A model generated the notes under the pieces. That model was not told the origin of the DNA. It ran no database searches and was given only the letters and a program-made list of their open reading frames with translations. From NCBI GenBank assembly GCA_008692225.1, contig VICG01000004.1:2418501-2482500 (forward strand): DNA of 64,000 nt, in the 5' to 3' direction. Source of the DNA: Monilinia fructicola. Lineage: Eukaryota > Ascomycota > Leotiomycetes > Helotiales > Sclerotiniaceae. A program made the position numbers and the translations under genes. Of this stretch, positions 36,188 to 46,963 are shown piece by piece; positions within the stretch are counted from its first letter, which is position 1, and the number at the start of each line of letters is the position of its first letter.

Positions 36188-38496
36188 ATGAAGACTTTTC
36201 AGGATTTCGATATTGACGATGCCAAAGTGCGCATGGAGGAGAGGAGAAGTCTGCTTCCTAAAGGATTCAGGCGGGTGCAGAATGTCAAGAGGATTACAAG
36301 AGTTTCTCCTGCATGGCCGGGGGTTATTGTTGCTACTATTTTGTTTGCTTGGTGGACGTGGTTTGTTGTATCGGATGTGGTTAGACCTCCTAGTAAGAGG
36401 CCAGGTATTGGTGTTGATGGGGAGAGATACTATGGTTTTGACGAGGTATGGGTGCTTTTTTATATTTTTTTTCTCCATGAGTTTTGGTTGATTGATATTT
36501 GGACAGATAATACCGAGTGTAAAGCTCAAGTGGTATCCGTGCTTTGAGGCACCCGGATCGAATTTCAAATGTGCCAGACTCACAGTTCCGATGGACTATC
36601 ATCGACCTCTTAACGAATCAGATGATAATCCGAAAGTACACATTGCCTTGATCCTGATACCTGGTAGTCACACAGGAGACGCACAATTCTCCAAATCACC
36701 GCTACTCTTGAATCCCGGTGGACCTGGTGGCTCTGGCACATTCTTCGGTTTGAAAGCTGGACGAGAGATCCAACAGATTGTTGGAGAAGATCAAGACGTT
36801 ATTGGATTTGATCCTCGAGGTGTCGGAGCCACAACGCCAAGAGCGGATTGTTTTTCGTATGGTGGCACTTATGATGGGGTGGGAGATGACCAAGCTCGAG
36901 GAGACTACCATAGGCTACTTTTCACCGCCACAGGAGCAGGAATCGGAATTGCAAATTCGAGTTCAACAGCATTGCGACATCTCGATGCACGTGCAAAGAC
37001 TATGGCGAAATTGTGTGCGGAGAAGGATTCTCTAAGTGGAAAGGATAGCATTTTTCGACATGCGGGAACACCAAGTGTTGCAAGAGATATGCTTAGCATT
37101 GTAGATGCATGGGATGAGTGGACGGCGAGCGTGATGGAAGAATCACCTTACGACGATCCTACCGATTTTGACACTTCCGACGAGAAAGATTCGGATCATG
37201 AGCCCGCAGAAGTGAGCTTAGAAACAAAGGGCAAGTTGATGTATTGGGGTTTCAGTTACGGAGTAAGTATTTGCGATCACTCAGGTGATAATTGCTAACT
37301 CTTCCCAGACACTTCTTGGATCTACCTTCGCATCCATGTTTCCAGATAGAGTAGGTCGACTTGTTCTGGATGGTGTTGTGGATGCCGATCATTATGTTGC
37401 CCCTATTTGGAAAGAGAGTCAGCGAGATGCAGACAAAGTGTGGTCATCGTTCTTTAAATACTGCCATGAAGCAAAGTCTTCATGTCAATTTTACAAACCT
37501 AACGATGAGATAACCGACATCGAAGAGAGGTTTGAGTCTGTCATGGAGAATTTAAAGGAGAACCCGATTTCTCTTGTTATGAAGGACACATTAACGCCTT
37601 TCATATTGACCTATTCCGATATCAAATTTGTAGTTTTCATGGCGTTGTACGCTCCAATGCAGGGCTTCCGATCTCTTGCTGCCCTGCTTGTCATTCTGGA
37701 ACGCAACCTTGGAGATTGGTTCGAATTTGATACAACCCCTCCATCATACGATCTTAAACCTGTCTGCGAACATTCCCAGCCAAGGTGGAGCTATGCAGAT
37801 GATGCACAAAGAGCCATTATGTGTAGCGACAAGAGGTACCCAGTAAGTAAACTATCAGAAACCTTCTTCGAAACCTCCTAACATAATAAATAGCTTAATC
37901 AAACGTTTTCCGATATTGAAAACATGTTCGAAGACCTTGGGGCTCAGTCAACATTTGCAGATGCATGGATGACCATTATGATCCAGTGCTCGGGATATGA
38001 TATTGAGAGCATCGACCCTCCGATGCGATGGGATGATCATCCAGCCCACCGACAAGAACCAATCAAGACCTCATTCCCGCTGCTCTACATTAGCAACACC
38101 GCAGACCCCGTCACGCCTTTGGCCGCAGGACTAAAAATGACGACCAAGTTTGCGGATGCCGGCTTCTTCGAGCAAGAATCCGAAGGTCATTGCAGTATAG
38201 CTGTGAAGTCTAGATGCACGATTGCAAAAATCAGGGCGTACTTCCGCGAAGGAAAAGTTCCTGGCGTTCCCAAATTAGGCACAAGTGGAACGAATCTTTT
38301 GGATGGCGAGTGGGAGAAATGTCCGACTGATGAGAGGCCATGGCATGAATATCAGCCACCGGATGAAGAGGAAAATAGCGACGCAAAGGCCGCGGAATTG
38401 GGCCGACTGGAGGCATGGGGTGGCATCCGGGATGCTTTTGCAAAAATCGATGTTTGGGGGGCGAGGGAATTCAGTAGATTTGAGATTGCATTGTGA
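36188..38496 (+). CDS. S33/TAP-like alpha/beta hydrolase, type II membrane protein
   Basis: Prolyl/tripeptidyl aminopeptidase-like hydrolase with a C-terminal TAP-like domain. Exons are 36188-36445, 36507-37262, 37309-37842 and 37894-38496 (716 residues; all phase-0 introns). A cytosolic Arg-rich head is followed by a membrane helix PGVIVATILFAWWTWFVVSD (about 44-63), so the catalytic part should lie in the lumen or outside. Catalytic features: oxyanion SPLLLNPGGPGGSG, GFDPRGVGATTP, nucleophile elbow YWGFSYGT with Ser336 (split by intron 2), Asp in ISNTADPVTPLAAG and His in ESEGHCSIAVKS. Cys residues around these are typical of secreted members. Physiological substrate is unknown. Confidence 0.88.
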
Positions 38497-39499
38497 TGGG
38501 CGTGGGTTTGTCTTGTCTGTATTATCTTTAGCGGGAGTTTGGGAAGATACACACCTGGGAGTTTATTCGAAGGGGCTATTGGTTCCCCTCTGCTAGAGTA
38601 GAATTTCGATTAGATACTCTCGATCATTATGATCTTTTATCTTGATATCATCCGGCTGAAATAAATATTCTTTGAAATTGCCGTCCAGCATATCGCGTTT
38701 CCGCAGAGTTCAAATATATACTAGGTAGGTATAATGAGACATAATACAGATAGAAGCCTTGACTTCAAGAGCCGCATCCAGATCTCAACGCTCCTCATGT
38801 TCAAAAAAGCTCTCAGTCTTTCATAAGTACTAGGTATATGTCAATACTCGAGTACTCTAGATAACTACCTAGGTAGCTATAGATCAACAACCCAATCTAC
38901 GAAATGAGACCTACCAAGTACACCGATCAAATTCATTGCTGAATTGATTTCCTGCAATGCTTGGATGAGATATGGCTAGTGGTTGAGATATACAACATCT
39001 TTAATCACTACTTGTAGGTATGTTCAGCTCTTCTTACCCAAAGGCTAGTGTCCAGGGAGCTTTTGCATTATCATAATGAACTACCTACCTAGGTAGTAGC
39101 TCGGATTAGATTGAACGACCACACGTGCTATTTGTTCCGGGTGAGGTTGTTTGTATTGACCCAAGTCAATCATCAATCTCAGTCGAAAGAGCTCACCGGG
39201 ATTATTTCGCAAGTACTCGAGTAGAAATTTTTGGGCGGCACCTGGGCATACTGTTGTGGAACCTATTGAATACCCCTGTTCATCACGGAATGGAGGGGTC
39301 TACGGAGTAGTGAATGAAGTTCTAGCTCACCGAAATACCCCCACTAACAACCGATATACCCAGCCCCAGCATCCCAAGCATCCCTTCGACCTCTTCGACC
39401 TTTCCGACCTCTCAACCTAATACAACCCTCAAAATCAAATTGAAAGCACCAGCTACCAGGTCCTTTCAACGCAACCAAACCCCTCCCTCCAAAGTAAAA
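38497..39499. promoter_or_regulatory. HEM3 upstream region with CCTAGG palindromes
   Basis: 1 kb between two plus-strand genes. It has several TA-CCTAGG-TA type elements: ACTAGGTAGGTA at about 38720, ACTAGGTATA at 38828, CTACCTAGGTAG at 38865-38876 and CTACCTACCTAGGTAG at 39081-39096. No gene is seen. Confidence 0.5.
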
Positions 39500-40630
39500 A
39501 TGGCAACCCACGAACAGAAAGAATCGACCTCCTCCCGCTCCGTCCTCGACCCCACCACCAGCACCCAAGAAAAAACCTCCCAAGACACCGCTCCCCTCCG
39601 CGCTCTAGACCACCAATCCGAGCGCGAAACGGCGCCAAATGAAAAGCCACCCACCATCCACATCGGCACGCGCAAGTCCGCGCTCGCCATGGTGCAGACG
39701 GAACAGGTGAAAGCGTCGCTCGAGAAAGCGCACCCGCACTTACACTTTGAGATTACCAAGCTGGAGACGATGGGCGACAAGAACCAAGTCACGGCCCTGC
39801 ACGATTTCGGCGCAAAGAGTTTGTGGACGCATGAGCTGGAGGCGCTGCTGCTGGACCGGAAGTTGGATATTGTGGTTCATTGTCTCAAGGATATGCCGAC
39901 GCAATTACCGAACCGCTGCACGATTGGCGCGATTCTCGAGCGGGAGGACCCTCGGGATGCCTTGATCATGAAGGCGGGGAGTTCTTACAAGAGTTTGGCG
40001 GAGCTGCCGGCTGGAAGTGTCGTGGGAACGAGTAGTGTGAGACGAAGTGCGCAGATTGCGAGAAAGTATCCCGAGTTGAAGTTTGAAAATGCGAGGGGTA
40101 ATATTGGGACCCGGTTGAATAAGTTGGATGCAGATGACGGGAAATACTCATGTTTGATCTTGGCAGCGGCGGGATTGTTGAGAATGGGTTGGGGGGAGAG
40201 GATTACTCAGTATTTGGATAGTAAGACGGAGGGTGGTGGTATGTTGCATGCAGTCGGACAGGGTGCATTGGCTTTGGAGGTTAGAGATGGAGATGAGGAA
40301 ATCGGCAAAATGATTTCTGCATTGCAGCATGAACCGACTCAGTTGGCTGGATTGGCCGAAAGAAGTTTGATGAGAACACTTGAGGGTGGCTGCAGTGTAC
40401 CAATCGGGGTCGAGACAACCTGGATTGAGAAGGGGAAATTGTTGATGAAGGCTATCGTCGTTAGTCTTGATGGAACAGAGAGTGTGGAGTCTGAAAAGTT
40501 AGAGGAGATCCTAACGCCAAAGGATGCTGACGACTTTGGATGGACTCTCGCTCAAGATCTAGTCAGCAAGGGGGCTGCAAAGATACTGGAGGCCATCAAC
40601 CTCAATCGTCCAGTTATTAAGGAGGGTTGA
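39500..40630 (+). CDS. HEM3: Porphobilinogen deaminase (hydroxymethylbilane synthase)
   Basis: Third enzyme of common heme synthesis; condenses four porphobilinogens to hydroxymethylbilane in the cytosol. Intronless, 376 residues. The ATG at 39500 has A at -3 and G at +4; no in-frame ATG lies just upstream. Residues 1-50 are a Ser/Thr-rich extension. The domain then shows IHIGTRKSALAMVQT, ITKLETMGDKN, FGAKSLWTHELEALLL, DIVVHCLKDMPTQLP (catalytic Asp), LEREDPRDALI, VVGTSSVRRSAQI, ENARGNIGTRLNKLD and LEGGCSVPIGV, whose Cys298 carries the dipyrromethane cofactor. All key residues are present. The gene converges on GCV3. Confidence 0.96.
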   Translation: MATHEQKESTSSRSVLDPTTSTQEKTSQDTAPLRALDHQSERETAPNEKPPTIHIGTRKSALAMVQTEQVKASLEKAHPHLHFEITKLETMGDKNQVTALHDFGAKSLWTHELEALLLDRKLDIVVHCLKDMPTQLPNRCTIGAILEREDPRDALIMKAGSSYKSLAELPAGSVVGTSSVRRSAQIARKYPELKFENARGNIGTRLNKLDADDGKYSCLILAAAGLLRMGWGERITQYLDSKTEGGGMLHAVGQGALALEVRDGDEEIGKMISALQHEPTQLAGLAERSLMRTLEGGCSVPIGVETTWIEKGKLLMKAIVVSLDGTESVESEKLEEILTPKDADDFGWTLAQDLVSKGAAKILEAINLNRPVIKEG

Positions 40631-40943
40631 AATGCATGAGTGATACCGAAAATGACTGCTTTTTATAGACATATGGCTGCACGAAACGAAACAAAAATTA
40701 CATAGATTAGCTGGCTGGGCCATGCATAGCTTCTCCAAACATCTTCAGAGGAGACTAAAGGCGGCATACGTATATGTATGTGGCTATTCAAATATCATTG
40801 AATTTCAATCCTCTCATGCTTGTTGAATAAACTCCAGTCCCAAATACACATTTGATCAATGTTGAGTTGAATCACCCGTCTATGTCCCACCCATCCATGT
40901 AATCGTGCTTTCATTTTCCGTCATATCCCAGCTCAGATACCGC
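40631..40943. other. Convergent intergenic region
   Basis: 313 bp between the HEM3 and GCV3 stop codons; 3' UTRs only. Confidence 0.6.
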
Positions 40944-41676
40944 TCAAGCTTCTTCGATAAATTCCTTATAAGCACTCTCATCCATCAAGTCCTCCAAGTC
41001 CTTAATTCCTTGCTCCCCAACCTCAACCTTGGCAACCCAACCTCCTGCACTTGTTTCATCTTCAGGACCCTTGTTGATGGTGCTTGGTGATTCCTCCAAT
41101 ATCGTGTTGGATTGTACAATCTTGCAAGTAATAGGACTGTTGATATCGGATGCGCTCTTAACAGACTCTACGGCGCCAATGGCATCACCAGCCCCGACTT
41201 CCAAAGGAACGGTTGGAAGCTCGACATAAACAACATCACCGAGAGCATGTGCGGCATAGTCACTAATACCGATGGTAGCAGTCTTGTTATCAGAGGAGAG
41301 GAGAACCCATTCGTGATCTTTGGTATATTTCTTGTTGAAAGCTGTGGTTGAGAATAGACAATGTTAGAGGTGGAACTGAAACCTCGATGAATACGCCAAT
41401 GAATGAGATGTGAAGAGTCGAAGTGCTCAAGCTTCAAATATGATTCATAGAAAGAACTGCTCAATGCTTTCCATGTTGCGCATGAATTCTCCATGATAAT
41501 AGAGGCCGAGAGTCGGAGCACTTTTTTTTTGATCAGAAGATGAACTCACCAATTCTAGATACTGAGAAAGCCCGAACAGCTCCAAACGATGCAGATCTCC
41601 ATGATGGAACAGTCTTAAATGTACTGCAAGTAAACCTTGAGACACATGGCCTTAAACTCCTTGCGATTGATGCCAT
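40944..41676 (-). CDS. GCV3: Glycine cleavage system H protein, mitochondrial
   Basis: Lipoyl carrier of the mitochondrial glycine decarboxylase complex, shuttling the aminomethyl group between P, T and L proteins. Exons on the minus strand are 41676-41550 and 41341-40944 (174 residues); the intron is 208 nt, long for this window. Residues 1-42 form a presequence rich in Arg and Ser (MASIARSLRPCVSRF), followed by FNKKYTKDHEWVLL, ATIGISDYAAHALGD and VVYVELP. Lipoylated Lys104 lies in GAVESVKSASDINSP. The end GIKDLEDLMDESAYKEFIEE matches the family. An in-frame extension upstream of the chosen ATG has no presequence character. Confidence 0.95.
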
Positions 41677-43541
41677 TGTTGTATAGGTGCTGGGTATATA
41701 GATGATATTCTGAGGGGTAGAAATTTGGCGTGGAGTTGAGCTTTCCAAGGTTACTTTATTTTAGACAAGATAAGTTAATAATGAAGCGTGATGGATGGAT
41801 GGAAGAAGAGGGTGTGAGAGAATAAAATTAAGGTTTGATTATATAGAATTTTAGAAGTTCATTGAACCAATCAATCAGAGTAAGAAGATATGTGCCTAAT
41901 AAGTAGAAGGTAGAAGGGAGAAAATAGAAGATAGAAGATAAAAAGTAGAAAGAACCTGGAGAGACCTGAGTCGAAAGTAACTACGGAGTAGATACAAGTA
42001 GGTTAGGCAGATTAGACAGATTAGACAGATTAGGTAAATCCATTGATTAGACAATTCAATATCAAAACAAACCTTGGAAGCCGATAGATAGAGATGTACG
42101 GAGCAGTAGCTGGAGATAATAGGATAGATAATAGGTAGACACTAGGTGGGTAGATGAATAATACTAGGTAAATCCATAGATCAATTCAATACTAATCCAA
42201 TCTATTATGTAAGCATCTTCCTTCTATATGGGTTAAGTTATATATTTAATTATTTACTTATTTATTTATATAATAATCTAGATTTATTATTTATTATTTA
42301 TTATTTATTATTTATTATTTATTATTTATTATTTATTATTATTATTTATTATTTATTATTTATTATTTATTATTTATTATTTATTATTTATTATTTATTA
42401 TTATTATTATTTTTATTATTTATTATTTATTATTTATTATTTATTATTTATTATTTATTATTTATTATTTATTATTTATTTGCCTATTACTCTATTTATT
42501 TAAGAAGAGAAATAAAAGAAATATTATATTAATTAAACTAACTTCTAAGGATATACCTATTAGTATTAAAGTATTATAATATAATATTAATATAATAGTA
42601 TTAATTAAATAAGATAATAAATTATTTAAATAAATAACTTTTATAACGTCTTATATAAAAAGAAATTATCTACTTATAAGAAGATGAATTTATACGCGTA
42701 TTAATCATTCTATTTCCTCATCCTTTTAATATCATTATATTATATACCCGTGGACATTATATACCTACCTAGGTATCTAATGATAGGTAAATTGTAAACA
42801 TATTAACACATCCATATAAATATAACCAACCATAAACATCCATGTATATAGAAACAGAAATAGAAACATAAATATAAACATAAACATAAACATAAACACA
42901 AATACAAATAACCTTGGAAATACAAACAGAAGACTTTATTTCTTCTTGTTACTCATCTCCCTCCCTACCTACCTACTTGTATTGTATCATTCCAGCTTAC
43001 TACCATTTCTCCAAAATCATCTCTTCTTCCTCAAAAACGCGTCAAAAAGTGTGTGTGTAACATTTATTATTATCTTTATCTTTGCTTCATTCAACTGTTT
43101 TCTACGCCCAAGCGCCGAGCCACCCGCCTGATATTTTGCCTTGTACCAAGTTTACGTGAACCCCCTGGATCTTTCTCCGAATACCTTCAATTTCATTCAA
43201 GCAAATACCTCACAATACACTTACAAATCTTTAAATGATATGATTTTCAAGTCACATATTGTCTATCACAATCCTTTTCATCATCTACCTCAATTATAAA
43301 TAGGCGCCTTGTTGATTTTCCCAATACTAAAATAACTTACACTGCAAATCAAGCGTGGATGATCTACCAATACATCCCAGTGTTGATCTCCTGCTTTCAG
43401 CCGCCAATTCGAGATCTCACCCTTTCTAAACAACCATAACCTTACAAATCCATCTTCATAATTACTCATAAATTCGACAAACTGGATCCTTCGACTTTAC
43501 CTGTGAGCTCTCCTGCTCAATTTCACGACGCAGTAGACTCG
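41677..43541. repeat. AT-rich intergenic region with TTTATTA array
   Basis: Upstream of both GCV3 (minus) and TEM1 (plus). It contains GATTAGACA repeats near 42008-42055, a long TTATTTA array at about 42280-42485, an AT-only stretch to 42680, the palindrome ATACCTACCTAGGTAT at 42761-42776 and an AAACATAA run near 42868-42895. From 42950 it becomes a pyrimidine-rich leader for TEM1. No gene is supported. Confidence 0.8.
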
Positions 43542-44625
43542 ATGGACGGCGAAATCGCATACGAGAATCAGGGAGTCGACCCACCTCAAGACGATGGGAT
43601 GGGTGGAATGGAGGAAAGAGCACATACGCCAACACACAGCACCCGACACTCTGCATCTGCATCTGCGGACTTCCAAACCCCATCACAATATCCACCAGAA
43701 TACCCTGCGTCACCTCCACAAGAAGATCCAACAAAAACGGTCGATATCCTACCCCTCCTACAGCCTTCCCTGCGTCTCTCTCGCGCCCAGCTTCGGGTTT
43801 ATCAGGAAATGGCAACTATGGCAATGCCTACCAAGAACAAAATTCCCGGAGCTCAGGTGCGAGTACGGATCAACAGCAACAACGAGGCTCGAAGAATAGC
43901 GTTGTTATCAAAGTCGGCATGGTAGGAGATGCTCAAATTGGCAAAACCTCCTTGATGGTCAAATATGTAGAGGGGAGCTGGGATGAAGATTACATTCAAA
44001 CGTTGGGGGTGAATTTCATGGAGAAGACTATATCCATCCGAAATACCGAGATCACATTCTCGATATGGGATTTGGGAGGACAGAGGGAATTTGTGAATAT
44101 GTTACCACTTGTTTGCAACGATGCAGTGGCTATACTGTTCATGTTTGATTTGACGAGGAAGAGTACATTGAATAGTATCAAGGAGTGGTACAGGCAGGGG
44201 AGAGGGTTCAATAAGACGGCTATTCCGTTCCTAGTCGGCACGAAATATGATCATTTTGTGAACTTTCCTAGAGAGGATCAAGAGGAGATTTCAAATCAGG
44301 TTTGTTCCATGGATCCTTTGATTGTGCTCGTCTTTTGAAAACATGCTAACGAATGTCGCATTAGGCTCGAAGATTTGCAAAGGCAATGCGCGCAAGTTTG
44401 ATATTCAGTAGCACAAGCCATAGCATCAACGTTCAAAAGGTAAGAAGACACTCTGTATCTTATCTTGACATTGTTATTTGTGATTACTTGAGAACCATCA
44501 ACTAACAAACTCTCCACTTGCAGATCTTCAAAATCGTACTCTCAAAAGCCTTTGATCTCAAATGCACAATTCCCGAAATCGAAAATGTCGGTGAACCTCT
44601 TCTCCTTTACCAGTCTGTCGGTTAG
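43542..44625 (+). CDS. TEM1: Septation/mitotic-exit GTPase Tem1/Spg1 (one frameshift)
   Basis: Ras-like GTPase at the top of the mitotic exit/septation initiation network on spindle pole bodies. Exons are 43542-44299, 44365-44439 and 44524-44625. The first in-frame ATG is 43542 ([15 protein letters not shown]). The N-terminal extension of about 120 residues is Pro/Ser/Gln-rich. At the A5 run 43733-43737 the frame shifts: one extra A would join the N-terminal frame to [18 protein letters not shown] and on into [19 protein letters not shown] (P-loop). Otherwise translation stops at 43925. The G domain is intact: [27 protein letters not shown] and [10 protein letters not shown]; the last exon reads [14 protein letters not shown]. 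The frameshift is probably a sequencing error; with it corrected the protein has 311 residues. Confidence 0.9.
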
Positions 44626-46963
44626 ATACCCTTTGTACCAAATCACCCACTTCATTCTTCTGCACCTCCAACGATCTCTCCTCCGGCCGTGGCCCTCCCT
44701 TTCGCGGCCATCATTCTCGTTCTCTATTGTGCAAGCAACATAGTCCACACATCCTATTCAAACGCACACGGTGAAATTCACAAACCTTCAAAAGACGGGA
44801 CACCCTTCATATCACACGACGCTAGATAATTCCAGAAATCTGGCAATTTTCACACATCAGATCACATCACATCATACAACTCATCCATTGGGCATGCAGG
44901 AAAGGCGCGCGGGGAAATAGGGTAAAGGGAAGAAATTCTTGTAATTTTATCTCTCTACTTTCTACTTTCTATCTTGACTCGGCACTGCCAGTGTCAATAA
45001 ATTCTAAACTTCTTCAAGGGGAGGAAGCGTAGTAAATAATTGGTTCTACAAACACGCAGACAGTGCAGGGCAGGGCAGGGCAGGGCGGGCAAACAGGCAG
45101 ACTGGGAGGCAAGAAATCAAATTTTTAAACGTAATAAGAAAAAACAGATAAACTCCATCCCTACCCTCAGTTGTGAAATGGACAATGGACACCCTTCAAG
45201 TCATACATAGCACCAGACACAATCCAAAGCATCCAAAGAATCATAAAATACACTCACTCCCACCTACCATCGCTCCACAACTACAGAGTGCGTAAAAAAT
45301 ACTGTATGTATGTAGTAAACCAACCAACCAACCTGGAACTACCTAACATCCCCAGATCCATCCAATAGCCATAATACGACGAAGATCATGGCCAGGTGGG
45401 GAGGCGAGGGAGGGAAGGGAAGAGAAGGGAAGGGAATAGATGGCAGATGAAAGAAAAGCTATTTATTATTATTCTATGCTCGAGTAGAACTAATTTAATC
45501 GAGTCTTATCGTATTTGTCCCTTACGTTATTATATTATATTATATTATATTATATTATATTATATATATTATATTATATTATATTATATTATATTATATA
45601 TATATATATTATTATTTATATTATATTATATTATATTATATTATATTATATTATATTATATTATATTATATTATATTATATTATATTATATTATATTATA
45701 TTATATTATATTATATTATATTATATATATTATATTATATTATATTATATTATATATATTATATTATATATATTATATTATTATATTATATTATGTTATC
45801 TTATATTATGTTATCTTATCTTATATTATATTATATTATATTATATTATATTATATTATATTATATTATATTATATTATATTTAAATATCTATAATTAAT
45901 TCTTACTTATCTACTTAAGTAGGTATATATCCTCTCCTTATTATAACGCATTCGTCCTTATAATATACATACTAGGTATTATATATAGATCTATATATCT
46001 TATATTAATTATTATATATATGTATAAATGTATATATGTATAAATAAACAAATAGATAAATAAAGCCGTAAATCCTCAACCACTCACTATACACACATAC
46101 CTCTCTCCCTTCCTCCCTCTCTCCCTCCAGCTCCAACTATCCATGCACGTATGGCATACAGTACGTACGGTACGTACAGTGCAGCATCAGCACAGTATGC
46201 TCGTATGACATGCAGATGAGATGGGTCTCTCTGTACGATGTCATGCATGAGGTGCATCCATTTTTTTTGTTTTGTTTGTTTTTTTCGTTGGCCTGTGTTT
46301 TTACCAGCCTCCTCATATACACCAACCAGTAAGTAACACAACATGCACGCAGAGAAAAGTACAGAGGGCAAACTAGTGACTGTTGGGGTAAGTCTGATGA
46401 TGATGGGGAGGAAGGAAATGGACTGGAGTGGAATGTGTTGGGTATAGGTAATATACTTGTCATGTTCACTTACTTTGATCGCCATCCTACTACTTCTGTG
46501 CGTGGACTTGATTTCATGAATTAAGTCGAAAAAAGACTCTGGGGGAAGGTCATCACAAGAAAATGAATGGAATGGGATGGGAATATTATATACAACCTCG
46601 AACCTATTCCCATCTCATCACTGGCATCAGTTCTAGCATCATCTCTAGCATCAACACCAACAACAATACCAAAAACAATAATCCCATCTTCACATCCATA
46701 TCCACGTCCAAATCCACACTCCACAACTCCTCCAGCACACTACACCCCCCTAAAACCAAATCTCCTCCAACTCCACCTCCTCCACCCGCACCGCATCTCC
46801 CACGCCCATTCCCAGACTTCTACTTGCACTTCTGGTCCCCCCTCTCCTACCCATACTACCAGAATTTCCAACATTATCACTAGCAACACTACCACCAACA
46901 CCAACAACTCTGACAAAAGGTCAGCGCCCCAAAAGCATCCACACAATGACTTCAAATCGGCAC
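44626..46963. repeat. Intergenic region with large TTATA array
   Basis: Downstream of TEM1. It holds CAGGG repeats (45064-45090), a TTATA pentamer array of about 360 bp (45524-45882), AT-only sequence to 46070, GTACGTAC-type repeats near 46158-46180 and Pro/His-rich artefact frames at 46563-47010. No gene, tRNA or other RNA is recognised. Confidence 0.85.

Noticed and set aside
42291..42485. CRISPR-like regular repeats
   Set aside because: Pure TTTATTA microsatellite without spacers, in a eukaryotic genome.
45396..45899. 167-codon Ile/Leu/Tyr repeat frame
   Set aside because: Produced by the TTATA array.
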